A DNA stretch of 48,655 nucleotides from Pirellula sp. (GTDB taxonomy: Bacteria > Planctomycetota > Planctomycetia > Pirellulales > Pirellulaceae): contig JAJTEK010000011.1 in the NCBI GenBank assembly GCA_021299695.1, forward strand, positions 1 to 48,655. The letters are read 5' to 3'. This document shows positions 34,439-43,032 of the stretch, piece by piece. Positions within the stretch are counted from its first letter, which is position 1. Every line of letters begins with the position of its first letter. The notes under the pieces are model-generated. The model did no database searches. It saw only the letters and a list, made by a program, of their open reading frames with translations, and had not been told where the DNA came from. Position numbers and translations under genes: made by a program.

Positions 34439-35248
34439 TCAGGCCTCGGGAATCTTCGTATCGCGAGCAGGTGCATCGTTGGCTTTTTGATCTTTGGACA
34501 GTCCGATCAAGGCATCGAATTCGTCATCCGAGGCTACTTGTTGGGCGTACTCCAAGAACTCTGACTCGGCTCGTTTGGAATCCAAGCCGGCCACTTCGCG
34601 CGAGACGCGGGCGCTTGCGGCTGCTTTTTGTCGCAGTTCTCTCAAGCGTTGGAGATCGGCTGCGGTCTTGTCGTTGGTGATTCCGTTGACCATATCGGCG
34701 ATCTGCTTTTCTTCTTTGGCAGAAAGCACATCGGCAACCGCATCGTGCTTTTCTTCCTTGAGCTTCTCGAGTTCCCGCATGAGCGACTGGATCTGATTCT
34801 TGTGATTCGTAACATTGCCGACCAACTGCTTCATATCTTCTTCGAGCTCTAGTGCTCGTTGTTGCTTCTCAGCCAGGGTGCTCGAGAAGTCCTTGAAGGC
34901 CGCTTGGCACTTGGAATACTCGGGGTCATTTTTGACCGCGGTGACGTCCCCGTTGTACTTGTCGACGAGTTGCTTGGCTCGCGCTGCGGCGCCGGCTTTA
35001 AGCTTTTCGAGTTTCTGGACCTCCTCGGTCAACTGCGTGAGCTTGGCCTTCTTGTTCTCCTCTTGAGCGATCATCGCACCGACGGCATCGACGTACTGAT
35101 TGAGCCGCTTGCGCTTCTCTTCGACGATCCGATCGTAGTTGGCCGAGATGACCGTCGGGTTGGTGCTCAAGGAATCGGCGGCAGCGTCTACCTTGCCGGT
35201 GAAGAGGTATTTCACAGCGCGGAATAGGCGGCTGAGGGCATTGAACAT
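34439..35248 (-). CDS. PspA/IM30-family coiled-coil protein
   Basis: This is 269 residues. After MFNALSRLFRAVKYLFTGKV, an amphipathic helix typical of PspA/Vipp1, the rest to about 215 is long coiled coil (KRKRLNQYVDAVGAMIAQEE; LEEDMKQLVGNVTNHKNQIQ). The tail is short and polar (KDQKANDAPARDTKIPEA). PspA-type proteins form ESCRT-III-like assemblies that protect or reshape the inner membrane. No pspF, pspB or pspC is nearby. It lies between a membrane-anchored coiled-coil gene and the solute-binding protein gene, which links membrane protection to this transport cluster. Confidence 0.8.
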   Translation of the reverse strand: MFNALSRLFRAVKYLFTGKVDAAADSLSTNPTVISANYDRIVEEKRKRLNQYVDAVGAMIAQEENKKAKLTQLTEEVQKLEKLKAGAAARAKQLVDKYNGDVTAVKNDPEYSKCQAAFKDFSSTLAEKQQRALELEEDMKQLVGNVTNHKNQIQSLMRELEKLKEEKHDAVADVLSAKEEKQIADMVNGITNDKTAADLQRLRELRQKAAASARVSREVAGLDSKRAESEFLEYAQQVASDDEFDALIGLSKDQKANDAPARDTKIPEA

Positions 35249-35328
35249 CGCAGGGTGGCTCCTGATACAAGAAAGGAAAAGTTAGAGGTTTGAGCGATAG
35301 TGAAATTTGAGGCGAATCTCGCCACAGC

Positions 35329-35373
35329 GTACAGTGTACAAACTTTGGCTAAATTGGCGTTGGCCAATTTAGC
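35329..35373 (-). promoter_or_regulatory. palindrome and hairpin in the leader of the PspA-like gene
   Basis: GTACAGTGTAC (35329-35339) is an 11-base palindrome 81 bases before the PspA-like start. Next to it GCTAAATTGGC, GTTG, GCCAATTTAGC (35348-35373) forms a perfect 11-bp stem. The TAA stop of the upstream gene is inside that stem. There is no T-run, so mRNA processing or partial attenuation is more likely than termination. Confidence 0.5.
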
Positions 35374-36100
35374 TTTCAGGATTGAAATATCTTTCGTAGT
35401 CGGGTCGGTTTTGCAGTTCCCGCATTCGCTCCTCGGACCGCTTGGCCGCCCGGATCGATTCTGCAAGTTCGAGCTGGAGGGTATCCATGTCGCGTTCGAG
35501 GGTCTTGTCGGCAAACTGACGGAATGTTGCGATCGCAGCGCTCAGATGCTCGGAGCTTTCGCGGGCCTCTTCCAAGCACCGTTCTCGCTGGGCCAAAACT
35601 CCCTGCTTTTCGACCCCGTTGAGCTTTTGGGCAAGCTCGTACATTTTCATCGATTGGTCGAGTTGGTCGCTAGCTGCCCAGAACAACTGTCGAGCTTGTT
35701 TGACAATCTCTAGGCTTCGAAGCTCGATTCCGGGGGTTCGGGCGATCCTTTCGAGTTCGGTGCGGTTTTCACGGAGCAAAATCAAATACTGTTCGGTTCG
35801 AGGGTCTCGATCGTTGGCCAAGCGTTTCTGGAGTTCGTTGAGGTGTTTTTCCTCCTTTTGGAGGGCCTCCTCGGCCAGATCCTGCATCGCTTTTTCCGAA
35901 ATTCCGTCGAGCTGAAAGATGAATCGGGTGGCAAACCAGCCGACTCCGCCTAGGACCCCTACAAGGCCCACTAGATTGAGCCAATCGTTCCCCCCGCCAG
36001 CCCAGGACAGTAGCCAAGCACTCGCTCCGCCGACGACGGGCAATACCACCGAGGGTGCGATGAAAATCTCACGGAGAATTCTTTTTCTTAACGCTTCCAC
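35369..36100 (-). CDS. membrane-anchored coiled-coil protein of unknown function
   Basis: This is 243 residues. Two membrane segments lie near the N-terminus (about 12-31, APSVVLPVVGGASAWLLSWA; about 37-58, LNLVGLVGVLGGVGWFATRF). Then a long helical region runs to about 230 (EEALQKEEKHLNELQKRLAN; LAESIRAAKRSEERMRELQN). I do not recognise the family. It lies six bases after the OmpA-fused binding protein and before the PspA-like gene, so it is most likely the membrane partner of one or both. Confidence 0.75.
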   Translation of the reverse strand: MEALRKRILREIFIAPSVVLPVVGGASAWLLSWAGGGNDWLNLVGLVGVLGGVGWFATRFIFQLDGISEKAMQDLAEEALQKEEKHLNELQKRLANDRDPRTEQYLILLRENRTELERIARTPGIELRSLEIVKQARQLFWAASDQLDQSMKMYELAQKLNGVEKQGVLAQRERCLEEARESSEHLSAAIATFRQFADKTLERDMDTLQLELAESIRAAKRSEERMRELQNRPDYERYFNPES

Positions 36101-36106
36101 GGCATC

Positions 36107-37654
36107 TCAGTAAGGGACTTGTCCTACGACGAACGTCACGCGCGTCTGGCCGGTGATGCCCTCGGTGCTGACTTGCATTCTCTCGGTTGGGATCCCGAGT
36201 CCGAGCAGATACTTCATGGCTGCATCGCCGCGTTGAGCGGCTAGCTTGAGGTTCGCTTGCATGTCTCCGGCCTGGGAAGCATTGCCTCGGATGATCAGGT
36301 AATACTGCGGCCAAGCTTGCAGTTTTTGGCCAAGATCATCCAAGGTGCGTTTGCTCGCATCGGTCAGGTTTGGGCTTCCCCGTACAAAAACCAATTCCGG
36401 GACGCTTAAGGTTCCGACGGTGGTTAGTTTTCCCCATTGGGCATCCGTAAGAGCATTGAGTTTGTTTTCTTCGCGGATCGTCTCGTTGGCAAGCCCTGGG
36501 TGGAAGCTCTTGTTGAGCAAGCTCTCCAGGGGGCGATCGTAAAAGTACTTGGTGAATCGGTTGGCGTTGTTCGGTTCGTCGATCGTACCGGCTTTGACCA
36601 GTACATTCGAGATTCGCCCGAGGATGTCTTCGATGTGTACAAGGGCCCCTGCGCGTTTTCCAAAGTGAGCGAGGTTCTCCTGGGTATTTTTCCACTGGAT
36701 CCCTTGAACGAGCCGCTTGGCCTGTGCCTCGGTCAGTTCCTGTTTGGTCTCTTTGGCATCCTTAAGCAGGAGCTTGATCATGGCCTCTTCTTCGCGGAAG
36801 GTATAAAGCGCGGTGAAGTAGGCTTCGAGAATCGACTCGACGGCCGGGCCGTTTTTCAGGAGGAAGTCGCGACTGACGACCAATGTATCGACGATGTAAC
36901 CGGTAAATCGTGACGAGTCGACCAGCACGTGGAGTTGGTCGTTGGCCAGGATCTGGGAAACGTAAGGTTCCCAGGTCACATAGACCTCGTCGGTCTGAGG
37001 GGTTGCTGCCCGGTACTTGGCCAAGACGGCTTCGGGTGAGGCCACGTTTTGAATGCTTGTAGTGTTCGATTGATCGAGGCCAAAGTCTTGCATCACGACG
37101 CGGGCGAGGGTCTCACTCGGAGAGTCCCCGACGAGGACGAAACGGACCTCGGGCCGGTTGAGTTTATCGACGTCGGGAAATTTGGTTTTGTAAGCCAGCA
37201 TCGCATCGGCACCGCGTGTCTCATCGATGATTCCGACGATCGTTCCGGCTGGATATTCTTTGCCGGAGAACTGTTTTAACAGCGCATCGGCCGGGAAGGC
37301 CGCGAGTTGGAGTTTGCCGTTTTCGAGTTCCGCGGCTCGCTGGTTGTAGTTGGCACCGTCGTCGACGTTGTTGATCCGGATGCCTCGATCGGCAAGCTGC
37401 TTGCGGAACTCATCGGACCGAAGGACCGCATAGCCCGAGAAATTGTCGAGTCCGAGGTTTAGCTCGTAGCGATAGCGGCTCGTGCCCGAGGTGGCCGCCA
37501 GGGTCTGGTCGGCCTGCTGCTTGGTCGCTTGCTCCTGCTGCTGGTTCTTTTTCGGAACGATGATCCATCGCCAAATCCCGGCACCTAAGGCAAGCAGGAC
37601 CAGCCAAGTCAGGGCGACGAGTACGATTTTACCTTTGGTCGAGGAGTCAGACAC
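36107..37654 (-). CDS. NMT1-type binding protein fused to an OmpA peptidoglycan-binding domain
   Basis: This is 515 residues in three parts. First, an N-terminal membrane segment (ALTWLVLLALGAGIWRWIIV, about 13-32). Second, a periplasmic solute-binding-like domain (about 55-390) with LNLGLDNFSGYAVLRSDEF, LQLAAFPADALLKQF and DEVYVTWEPYVSQILAND, as in NMT1/phosphate-binding proteins. Third, a C-terminal OmpA-like domain (about 415-515) with FVRGSPNLTDASKRTLDDL, YYLIIRGNASQAGD and an ANLKLAAQRGDAAMKYLLGL helix. The architecture would hold a ligand-sensing or binding domain between the inner membrane and peptidoglycan. It opens the operon that ends in the second binding protein and the permease. 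Confidence 0.85.
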   Translation of the reverse strand: MSDSSTKGKIVLVALTWLVLLALGAGIWRWIIVPKKNQQQEQATKQQADQTLAATSGTSRYRYELNLGLDNFSGYAVLRSDEFRKQLADRGIRINNVDDGANYNQRAAELENGKLQLAAFPADALLKQFSGKEYPAGTIVGIIDETRGADAMLAYKTKFPDVDKLNRPEVRFVLVGDSPSETLARVVMQDFGLDQSNTTSIQNVASPEAVLAKYRAATPQTDEVYVTWEPYVSQILANDQLHVLVDSSRFTGYIVDTLVVSRDFLLKNGPAVESILEAYFTALYTFREEEAMIKLLLKDAKETKQELTEAQAKRLVQGIQWKNTQENLAHFGKRAGALVHIEDILGRISNVLVKAGTIDEPNNANRFTKYFYDRPLESLLNKSFHPGLANETIREENKLNALTDAQWGKLTTVGTLSVPELVFVRGSPNLTDASKRTLDDLGQKLQAWPQYYLIIRGNASQAGDMQANLKLAAQRGDAAMKYLLGLGIPTERMQVSTEGITGQTRVTFVVGQVPY

Positions 37655-37831
37655 AGCGAGTTGGTCTCTGGGGGTACAAATTTTGGCATCGGGAACCGAA
37701 CCTGTCTTCGGTATTGTAAGGCTTTAGAGCGATCTCTGGAACGATCCGAACGAGGAACACTAGAGGACACCTGAATAAAAAATCCGACCAAAATCGGGTG
37801 CAAATCCCGCTTGGTCTTAAAATTGGGGGTT

Positions 37832-38809
37832 ATGGACCAATCCAAGCTACCCACGCCGCACAACAATTTTTTCCAGTATGCGCTTTCGCATCCTGCGGCG
37901 GCCAGGAATCTGATCGAATTGCACCTGCCTGCCGATTTGGTCCAGATCCTGGATCTTGATTCGCTTGAACTTCAAAAAGATTCGTTTATCGATGACGAAT
38001 TGCGGGATAGCTACTCGGATATGCTCTATTCGATCCGGCTCTCGGGCCGGCTCTCGGGCCAGGACGGTGAGCCGATCGAGGGACAGGTTTATTTGCTTTT
38101 GGAGCACAAGAGCCAGTCGGATCCGATGACCTGTTTTCAGATGCTACGTTACATCGTCCGGATATGGGAGCAGCGACTGCGCAAGGGCCAGTCGTTGTGC
38201 CCTGTGTTCCCGCTTGTGATCTATCATGGCCAGGAGGCTTGGTCGGCACCCGTTGGTCTCGAAGAGTTGATCGGTGGACCGGGTGTACTCTTTGAGTATG
38301 GCGTTCGAATGGCTTTTAAGATCTTGGATATCGGACAGATCCCGGATGAATTGCTAGCGACCGACCCCTTTTTGCAAAGTGTGCTTGGTCTGCTAAAATA
38401 CAGTCGAACAAGAGACTTTGAGGATAAGCTTGAGTTCATTTTGCGGTGTTTGCTTGAAATCGGCACGGTGGAGTTGCAGACAGAGCATTTGGATGCGGTG
38501 TTGGTCTATATTACGACTGTGAGTCCTTCGATTCCCATGGAGACCCTTGCGATGACGATCCAAAAGATATTTCCAACGCAAATCGAGCCAGGTTCGATCG
38601 CTGATGAGTATATGAAGAAAGGTCGCCAAGAGGGCAAGCAGGAAGGCAAGCAGGAGGGACTCAAGGAGGGCCAGATCCAACTGATCCAAACCCTGCAGGA
38701 GATTCTAGGGTTACCGCTGAGCGATGCATCGACGTTCCAAGACCGATCGCTTGATCAGTTGCAAGCGATCACGGCCGAACTTCGTCAACAGGTCCGTGAA
38801 CGCAATTAG
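37832..38809 (+). CDS. Rpn-family PD-(D/E)XK nuclease (YhgA-like, putative transposase)
   Basis: This is 325 residues from ATG 37832, preceded by a GGGGGT run. The N-terminal block HNNFFQYALSHPAAARNLIE (about 8-27), then DSYSDMLYSIRLSG and VYLLLEHKSQSD, holds the acidic and Glu-x-Lys nuclease residues of the Rpn group. PVFPLVIYHGQEAWSAP is the family's second signature. Rpn proteins are metal-dependent endonucleases that raise recA-independent recombination. The tail GRQEGKQEGKQEGLKEGQ is the usual variable repeat of the family. A longer TTG start at 37811 is less likely. The 177 bases upstream serve both this gene and the divergent OmpA-fused gene. Confidence 0.88.
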   Translation: MDQSKLPTPHNNFFQYALSHPAAARNLIELHLPADLVQILDLDSLELQKDSFIDDELRDSYSDMLYSIRLSGRLSGQDGEPIEGQVYLLLEHKSQSDPMTCFQMLRYIVRIWEQRLRKGQSLCPVFPLVIYHGQEAWSAPVGLEELIGGPGVLFEYGVRMAFKILDIGQIPDELLATDPFLQSVLGLLKYSRTRDFEDKLEFILRCLLEIGTVELQTEHLDAVLVYITTVSPSIPMETLAMTIQKIFPTQIEPGSIADEYMKKGRQEGKQEGKQEGLKEGQIQLIQTLQEILGLPLSDASTFQDRSLDQLQAITAELRQQVRERN

Positions 38810-38853
38810 CTTGGAAAACATTCGTTGCATTTCCCCGTACCCAAGTGCCGTGC

Positions 38854-39732
38854 ATGACAGCCTCGATCGCCCCCCTGCCCCGCCTGACACCTCGCCAGGC
38901 ACATGCCCACAAAGGGGACTTCGGCCACGCCCTACTCGTCGGGGGTGGGCCTGGAATGTCCGGCGCGATCTGCCTTGCAACCCTAGCCTCTCTGCGATGC
39001 GGCGCAGGACGGACCACGGTAGCTGCCCGTTCTCACACACGCCAAATCGTTCAAACGACCACCCCCTGTGCCATGACCATGCCCCTGGAGGAGGTTTCCC
39101 AAGGATACCTAGCCGAATCTTCAGCGAAAATATTGCTTGGCAAATATTCGCCAGGGACCGTCCTGGGCATCGGTCCGGGCTTGGGGCGTGAATCAAGCCA
39201 GGATCGAATGGTCTTGGAACTGTTCAAGAGCTGGCCTGGAACTGCTGTTCTCGATGCCGATGCCCTCAATGCGATCTCCGCGAGCACCCTCGGGTGGCGC
39301 CCGACTGTGACTCCCCCCGGCTCTCGGATCCTTACTCCACACCCTGGCGAATGGGCTCGCCTGTCGAACATCCCGGCCGATGAGCCCGTTGAGCAACACC
39401 GCGCGGCCGTCGAGCTGGCCAACAAATCTCAATCGATCGTCGTTTTGAAGGGACACCAAACCCTTGTGACCGACGGGCAACGCCAATATCGCAACACCAC
39501 TGGCAACCCAAGTCTTGCCGTCGGCGGTAGCGGCGATGTGCTTACCGGGATGATCGTCGCGTTGGTCTGCCAAGGACTTACGGCCTACGATGCGTCCGTG
39601 CTGGGCGTGTACCTTCATGGATTGGCAGGAGATATTGCGCATCGACAACTCGGTACCCCGAGCACCCTGGGCACCGACCTGATCGATGCGATTCCGGCTG
39701 CTTTTCGCCAACACCGCGCAGTGCAAAATTAA
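38854..39732 (+). CDS. nnrD: ADP/ATP-dependent NAD(P)H-hydrate dehydratase
   Basis: This is 292 residues from ATG 38854. It repairs hydrated NAD(P)H. It is a ribokinase-like YjeF C-terminal domain: HKGDFGHALLVGGGPGMSGA, SLRCGAGRTTVAAR, LGIGPGLGRESSQDRMV, VLDADALNAIS, ILTPHPGEWARL, VVLKGHQTLVTDG and the nucleotide motif TGNPSLAVGGSGDVLTGMI. It stands without the epimerase domain to which it is fused in many bacteria. Its final codons and stop are inside a 15-bp tandem repeat. It is 44 bases after the Rpn gene on the same strand, probably by chance. Confidence 0.92.
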   Translation: MTASIAPLPRLTPRQAHAHKGDFGHALLVGGGPGMSGAICLATLASLRCGAGRTTVAARSHTRQIVQTTTPCAMTMPLEEVSQGYLAESSAKILLGKYSPGTVLGIGPGLGRESSQDRMVLELFKSWPGTAVLDADALNAISASTLGWRPTVTPPGSRILTPHPGEWARLSNIPADEPVEQHRAAVELANKSQSIVVLKGHQTLVTDGQRQYRNTTGNPSLAVGGSGDVLTGMIVALVCQGLTAYDASVLGVYLHGLAGDIAHRQLGTPSTLGTDLIDAIPAAFRQHRAVQN

Positions 39733-39770
39733 GCGGGGCAAAATTAAGCAGTGCAAACTTAAGCGGGGCA
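39721..39770 (+). repeat. 15-bp tandem repeat spanning the nnrD stop codon
   Basis: Units at 39721-39735 (GTGCAAAATTAAGCG), 39736-39750 and 39751-39765 plus a partial fourth. The first holds the stop TAA (39730-39732); since the unit is 15 bases, TAA recurs in frame twice more. Confidence 0.8.
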
Positions 39771-39958
39771 CTGGGCCAGCTTTTCTCCAAGATGCCTCTT
39801 GCTGGCTATCCTTCGACAAAAAAGTTGCGTCCTATCCATAAAAGGTTTATTCTCACAGGGGCGATACCGAGGAAGTCTCTCCCTCCCAGGATCGATACGA
39901 CGGATATCTACACACAGCCACAAGCATCCTAACGACCCGAGCGGAGCCCACAGCCATC

Positions 39959-40645
39959 ATGACGGCAAGAGAACCTCGGACCAGCGGCACCCTTTTGAGA
40001 CGCGTGCAGCGCAGGGATGACCAAGCGGCTTGGTCCGAACTGGTAGACCGCTACAGCCCGATGCTCGAACGCTGGACCCGAGCCCACTTCGGCAACCGAG
40101 TCGATGTCGATGAGGTATCTCAACGCATTTGGTGCGAACTGGTCCATCGCCTCCCAGGTTTCAACTACGACTCGAAACGTTCCTTTCGAGCTTGGCTGAA
40201 GTCCTTGCACAAAAGCCGTGTTCTCGACTACCTCAAGCAACAGCGCCGCTATCGAAGTCACCTGGTTCGTTTCGCAGAACAAGCTTCCGAATCGTTCGCA
40301 ATCGGGTTTGCCAAACCGACATCGACACCAACAGCGACCCCGACACCGAACTCCCATGGATCGAAGTTGCCTCAATCCAATCCCACCGAGTTGTCGATCG
40401 ATCGAATTTTGGAGATTCAAAACCGAGTCCAGGACCGGGTCTCGGCACAGACATGGGAGCTTTTTTGGCAAGTGACGATCGAGAACCAATCCGTCGGAGA
40501 TGTCGCGCGTGCGCACTCGATGCGATACGCCTCGGTCTTTGCGGCCGTCTCACGCGTCAACAAAATGCTTCGCGCAGAATCTGGCCAGTCGAAATCCAAC
40601 CAAGATGTGGCTGAAACTGGAACCGACTCTGGGGCTGGGCCATGA
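39959..40645 (+). CDS. ECF-type RNA polymerase sigma factor
   Basis: This is 228 residues. Region 2 is seen as AWSELVDRYSPMLERWTRAH (about 24-43), DVDEVSQRIWCELVHRL and SFRAWLKSLHKSRVLDYLKQ (about 80-100). Region 4 is at about 150-205, with TWELFWQVTIENQSVGDVAR. The linker between them (about 112-140) is Pro/Thr-rich (PTSTPTATPTPNSHG). It ends in an ATGA overlap with the kinase gene, the arrangement of the planctomycete sigma groups controlled by Ser/Thr kinases. Its promoter targets cannot be read here. Confidence 0.9.
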   Translation: MTAREPRTSGTLLRRVQRRDDQAAWSELVDRYSPMLERWTRAHFGNRVDVDEVSQRIWCELVHRLPGFNYDSKRSFRAWLKSLHKSRVLDYLKQQRRYRSHLVRFAEQASESFAIGFAKPTSTPTATPTPNSHGSKLPQSNPTELSIDRILEIQNRVQDRVSAQTWELFWQVTIENQSVGDVARAHSMRYASVFAAVSRVNKMLRAESGQSKSNQDVAETGTDSGAGP

Positions 40646-43032
40646 ATTGCCCCTCGATTGAAATCCTTAAGAGCCTGGAGATTTTTCCCCAGGATATCTC
40701 CAATCGACACGACCTTCAGTCGATCGAAGAGCATGTCGAAGTTTGCCAACCGTGCCAACGGCAACTCGAGGAAATTTTGGCCGACCAACAGCAGCAGCTC
40801 GATAAGTCTTTGGTCGAACCGATCCCCGGTTACCGAATCTTGAAGCTCCTCGGTCGCGGTGGCCAAGCTTGCGTCTATCTAGCCCTTGAGCAATCGACAC
40901 GACGGCATGTCGCTTTGAAGGTCATCCCCAAGCCATCCTGCGACGGGGCTTTTCAAGTCGATGCCTGGCGCCGGGAGATTCTCGTCGCTGCCCGGATGGA
41001 CCACGTCAATCTCGTTCGACTCTATAGCGTTCAGGAGAGCCAAAATGCCTTCATCCTGGTCTTCGAGTACATCGCCGGTGGCACCCTGCAGAGTGTTTTT
41101 TCATGGGACTGCAACCCCAAGGAAATCGCCAAACTGATGGTCCAGATCGCTCATGGGCTCTCCAAAATCCACTCGATGGGTTTTTTGCACTTGGACCTCA
41201 AACCTTCGAATATCTTGATCGACCGTTCGGCCGGCGATTCGCCCGATAGCTGGGTCCCGAAAATCTCCGATTTCGGGATCTCAAGGGCCATCCGATTGAA
41301 GGCAGGTCCGAGCGCTCTTGAGTCTCAGAAGTCTGAGGAATTCCACGGGTTCGGAACCCTTGGGTACATGGCCCCGGAGCAATCGCTCGGGCTGGCCGAA
41401 CTTCTGACCCCCAAGGCCGATCTGTTCGCACTTGGCCGAATCCTTCAACAATGGCTCGATCAACAGCCCGAATCGGACCCGCCGCATGGCTTGCAAGCGA
41501 TCTGCGAGGGCTGCTTGGAAATCGATCCACTACGGCGCTTTGGGTCGACTGCCGAGTTTATTGCGGCGATCGAAACTTGGCTCGATCGGCCTAGTAAAAA
41601 CCATCGCAAGCCGATTGCAGTATTGCAGACGATCGGGTGGGCATTCCTCTTGATGACGATGCTCATTTCGCTGAGCCAGTGGATCCCTTTGGGGCAATCG
41701 AAAAGCACCCCCAAAGCGATGGGGCTTGTCCGTTGGCTCGAGACGCTCGACACGGCCCCTGAGGCGATCACCGATTCGATTGCCGTGGAACTCACCGAAT
41801 CGAGCTCGCGTTGGACCAATACGTTTATCGCCAACGGAATGGTCTCTGAGGAGCCCGAGCAAGCCCTTCGCTATGCGGTCCTGCAACGCACCGCCGCGGA
41901 ACGGATGGCAGGTAAATTAGACACCCAGCGGATGCCCTTGGCACGCGATCTGCTCTCGAATGCAATCTCATTGCTCGATTCTCTGCGAGCACACCATCCC
42001 GAGGACTCCAGTTTTCTCAAAGAGTCGATCGCGACACGATATGCGTCAGGACTCTTGCGTTACCATAGCCAAGACATTCCCCATTACGACGAGTACTTTC
42101 AAAGTCGTCTCGAAGCCCTTGAAGAAACATGCCGTCTGGTGGCTGAATTAAAGGATCCTGTTCAGCAAATCTTCTGGTCCACACGGGTCCTCGATGAATT
42201 GCGGGGTTCCAGACGGACGGCTCGTTGGGGAGGCCAAACAAGCAGTATGGAGTTGGTCGTCACCTCAGAGAAAATCTGTGTGGCACTCCTCGAAAAGCTC
42301 CTCGTGTCGAACAGGCCACTTCAAGCTCAAGACCTTCAGGTACGCCTGAGACTGGCCATGGCTCCCGAAGAGGAACCGCAAGTTCTCGAACAACTTCGCC
42401 ACAGCGACGCAACGAGGGCCTGGGTGTTCGCCGAGGACATTCCAAAGCTTACACGCGAGCTGATCGCCGCAGAGCTCGGGGGCCATGTTTTCGAATTCCA
42501 TGGTGACTCGCCACAGGATCCTCGCAAACGGATCGTCGGCCTAAGCGATCGACTTGCCGATGTTCCGGGCGGCAATGCAATCCTCCCTCTGGTCTTTCAA
42601 GAGGATCTGATCCGCTTCGTCGCCGGGGTCAGCACCCACCATCGACTCAAGAATCAATTGGATAGAGCCGAACGCATTCAACGCGGCTACCAAGCCGTCT
42701 GCGATATCTGCTTGGATCTCTACCCCGACCACCCAAGTCTCTACTTGGCCAGAAGCGAGGCTTACTTGCAAGCTTGGAAAAATGCCCTGCGACGCGACGA
42801 CGATCCGGAGGCCATCGAAGCGTTGAGGCAGTCGTATCGAGCCTCTCAAAAAGCGCTGGAGCTTGCGCCGAACAATGCCCTGGCCAGCCACCAAGTCTCC
42901 GATCGGCTCAAACGAATGACCCGTTTCGAGACCCAAAACAACCCATCATCGGTAGAGCAACGAACCGATTCGGACTATCGTCGACCCCTGCTCGATGGCG
43001 ATCTGAAAATCGTCACTCATCCCCATCGATAA
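40642..43032 (+). CDS. Ser/Thr protein kinase with N-terminal zinc anti-sigma-like motif and membrane anchor
   Basis: This is 796 residues. The N-terminus has HVEVCQPC (H31, C35, C38), the HxxxCxxC of zinc-binding anti-sigma domains. The Hanks-type kinase follows (about 60-315): LLGRGGQACVYLA, HVALKVIPK, catalytic FLHLDLKPSNIL, ISDFGISR and GTLGYMAPEQSLGLAELL. A membrane segment lies at about 332-350 (GWAFLLMTMLISLSQWIP). The outer part has helical pairs (AYLQAWKNALRRDDDPEAIE), TPR-like near the end. It is coupled to the sigma gene by overlap, so the likely role is to hold or phosphorylate that sigma factor in response to an external signal. It overlaps the convergent yggS by 87 bases. Confidence 0.9.
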   Translation: MNCPSIEILKSLEIFPQDISNRHDLQSIEEHVEVCQPCQRQLEEILADQQQQLDKSLVEPIPGYRILKLLGRGGQACVYLALEQSTRRHVALKVIPKPSCDGAFQVDAWRREILVAARMDHVNLVRLYSVQESQNAFILVFEYIAGGTLQSVFSWDCNPKEIAKLMVQIAHGLSKIHSMGFLHLDLKPSNILIDRSAGDSPDSWVPKISDFGISRAIRLKAGPSALESQKSEEFHGFGTLGYMAPEQSLGLAELLTPKADLFALGRILQQWLDQQPESDPPHGLQAICEGCLEIDPLRRFGSTAEFIAAIETWLDRPSKNHRKPIAVLQTIGWAFLLMTMLISLSQWIPLGQSKSTPKAMGLVRWLETLDTAPEAITDSIAVELTESSSRWTNTFIANGMVSEEPEQALRYAVLQRTAAERMAGKLDTQRMPLARDLLSNAISLLDSLRAHHPEDSSFLKESIATRYASGLLRYHSQDIPHYDEYFQSRLEALEETCRLVAELKDPVQQIFWSTRVLDELRGSRRTARWGGQTSSMELVVTSEKICVALLEKLLVSNRPLQAQDLQVRLRLAMAPEEEPQVLEQLRHSDATRAWVFAEDIPKLTRELIAAELGGHVFEFHGDSPQDPRKRIVGLSDRLADVPGGNAILPLVFQEDLIRFVAGVSTHHRLKNQLDRAERIQRGYQAVCDICLDLYPDHPSLYLARSEAYLQAWKNALRRDDDPEAIEALRQSYRASQKALELAPNNALASHQVSDRLKRMTRFETQNNPSSVEQRTDSDYRRPLLDGDLKIVTHPHR

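Noticed and set aside
38622-38690. GKQEGKQEG repeats at the end of the Rpn protein as a novel repeat
   Set aside because: A variable Lys/Gln/Glu/Gly repeat tail is normal for Rpn/YhgA-like proteins.
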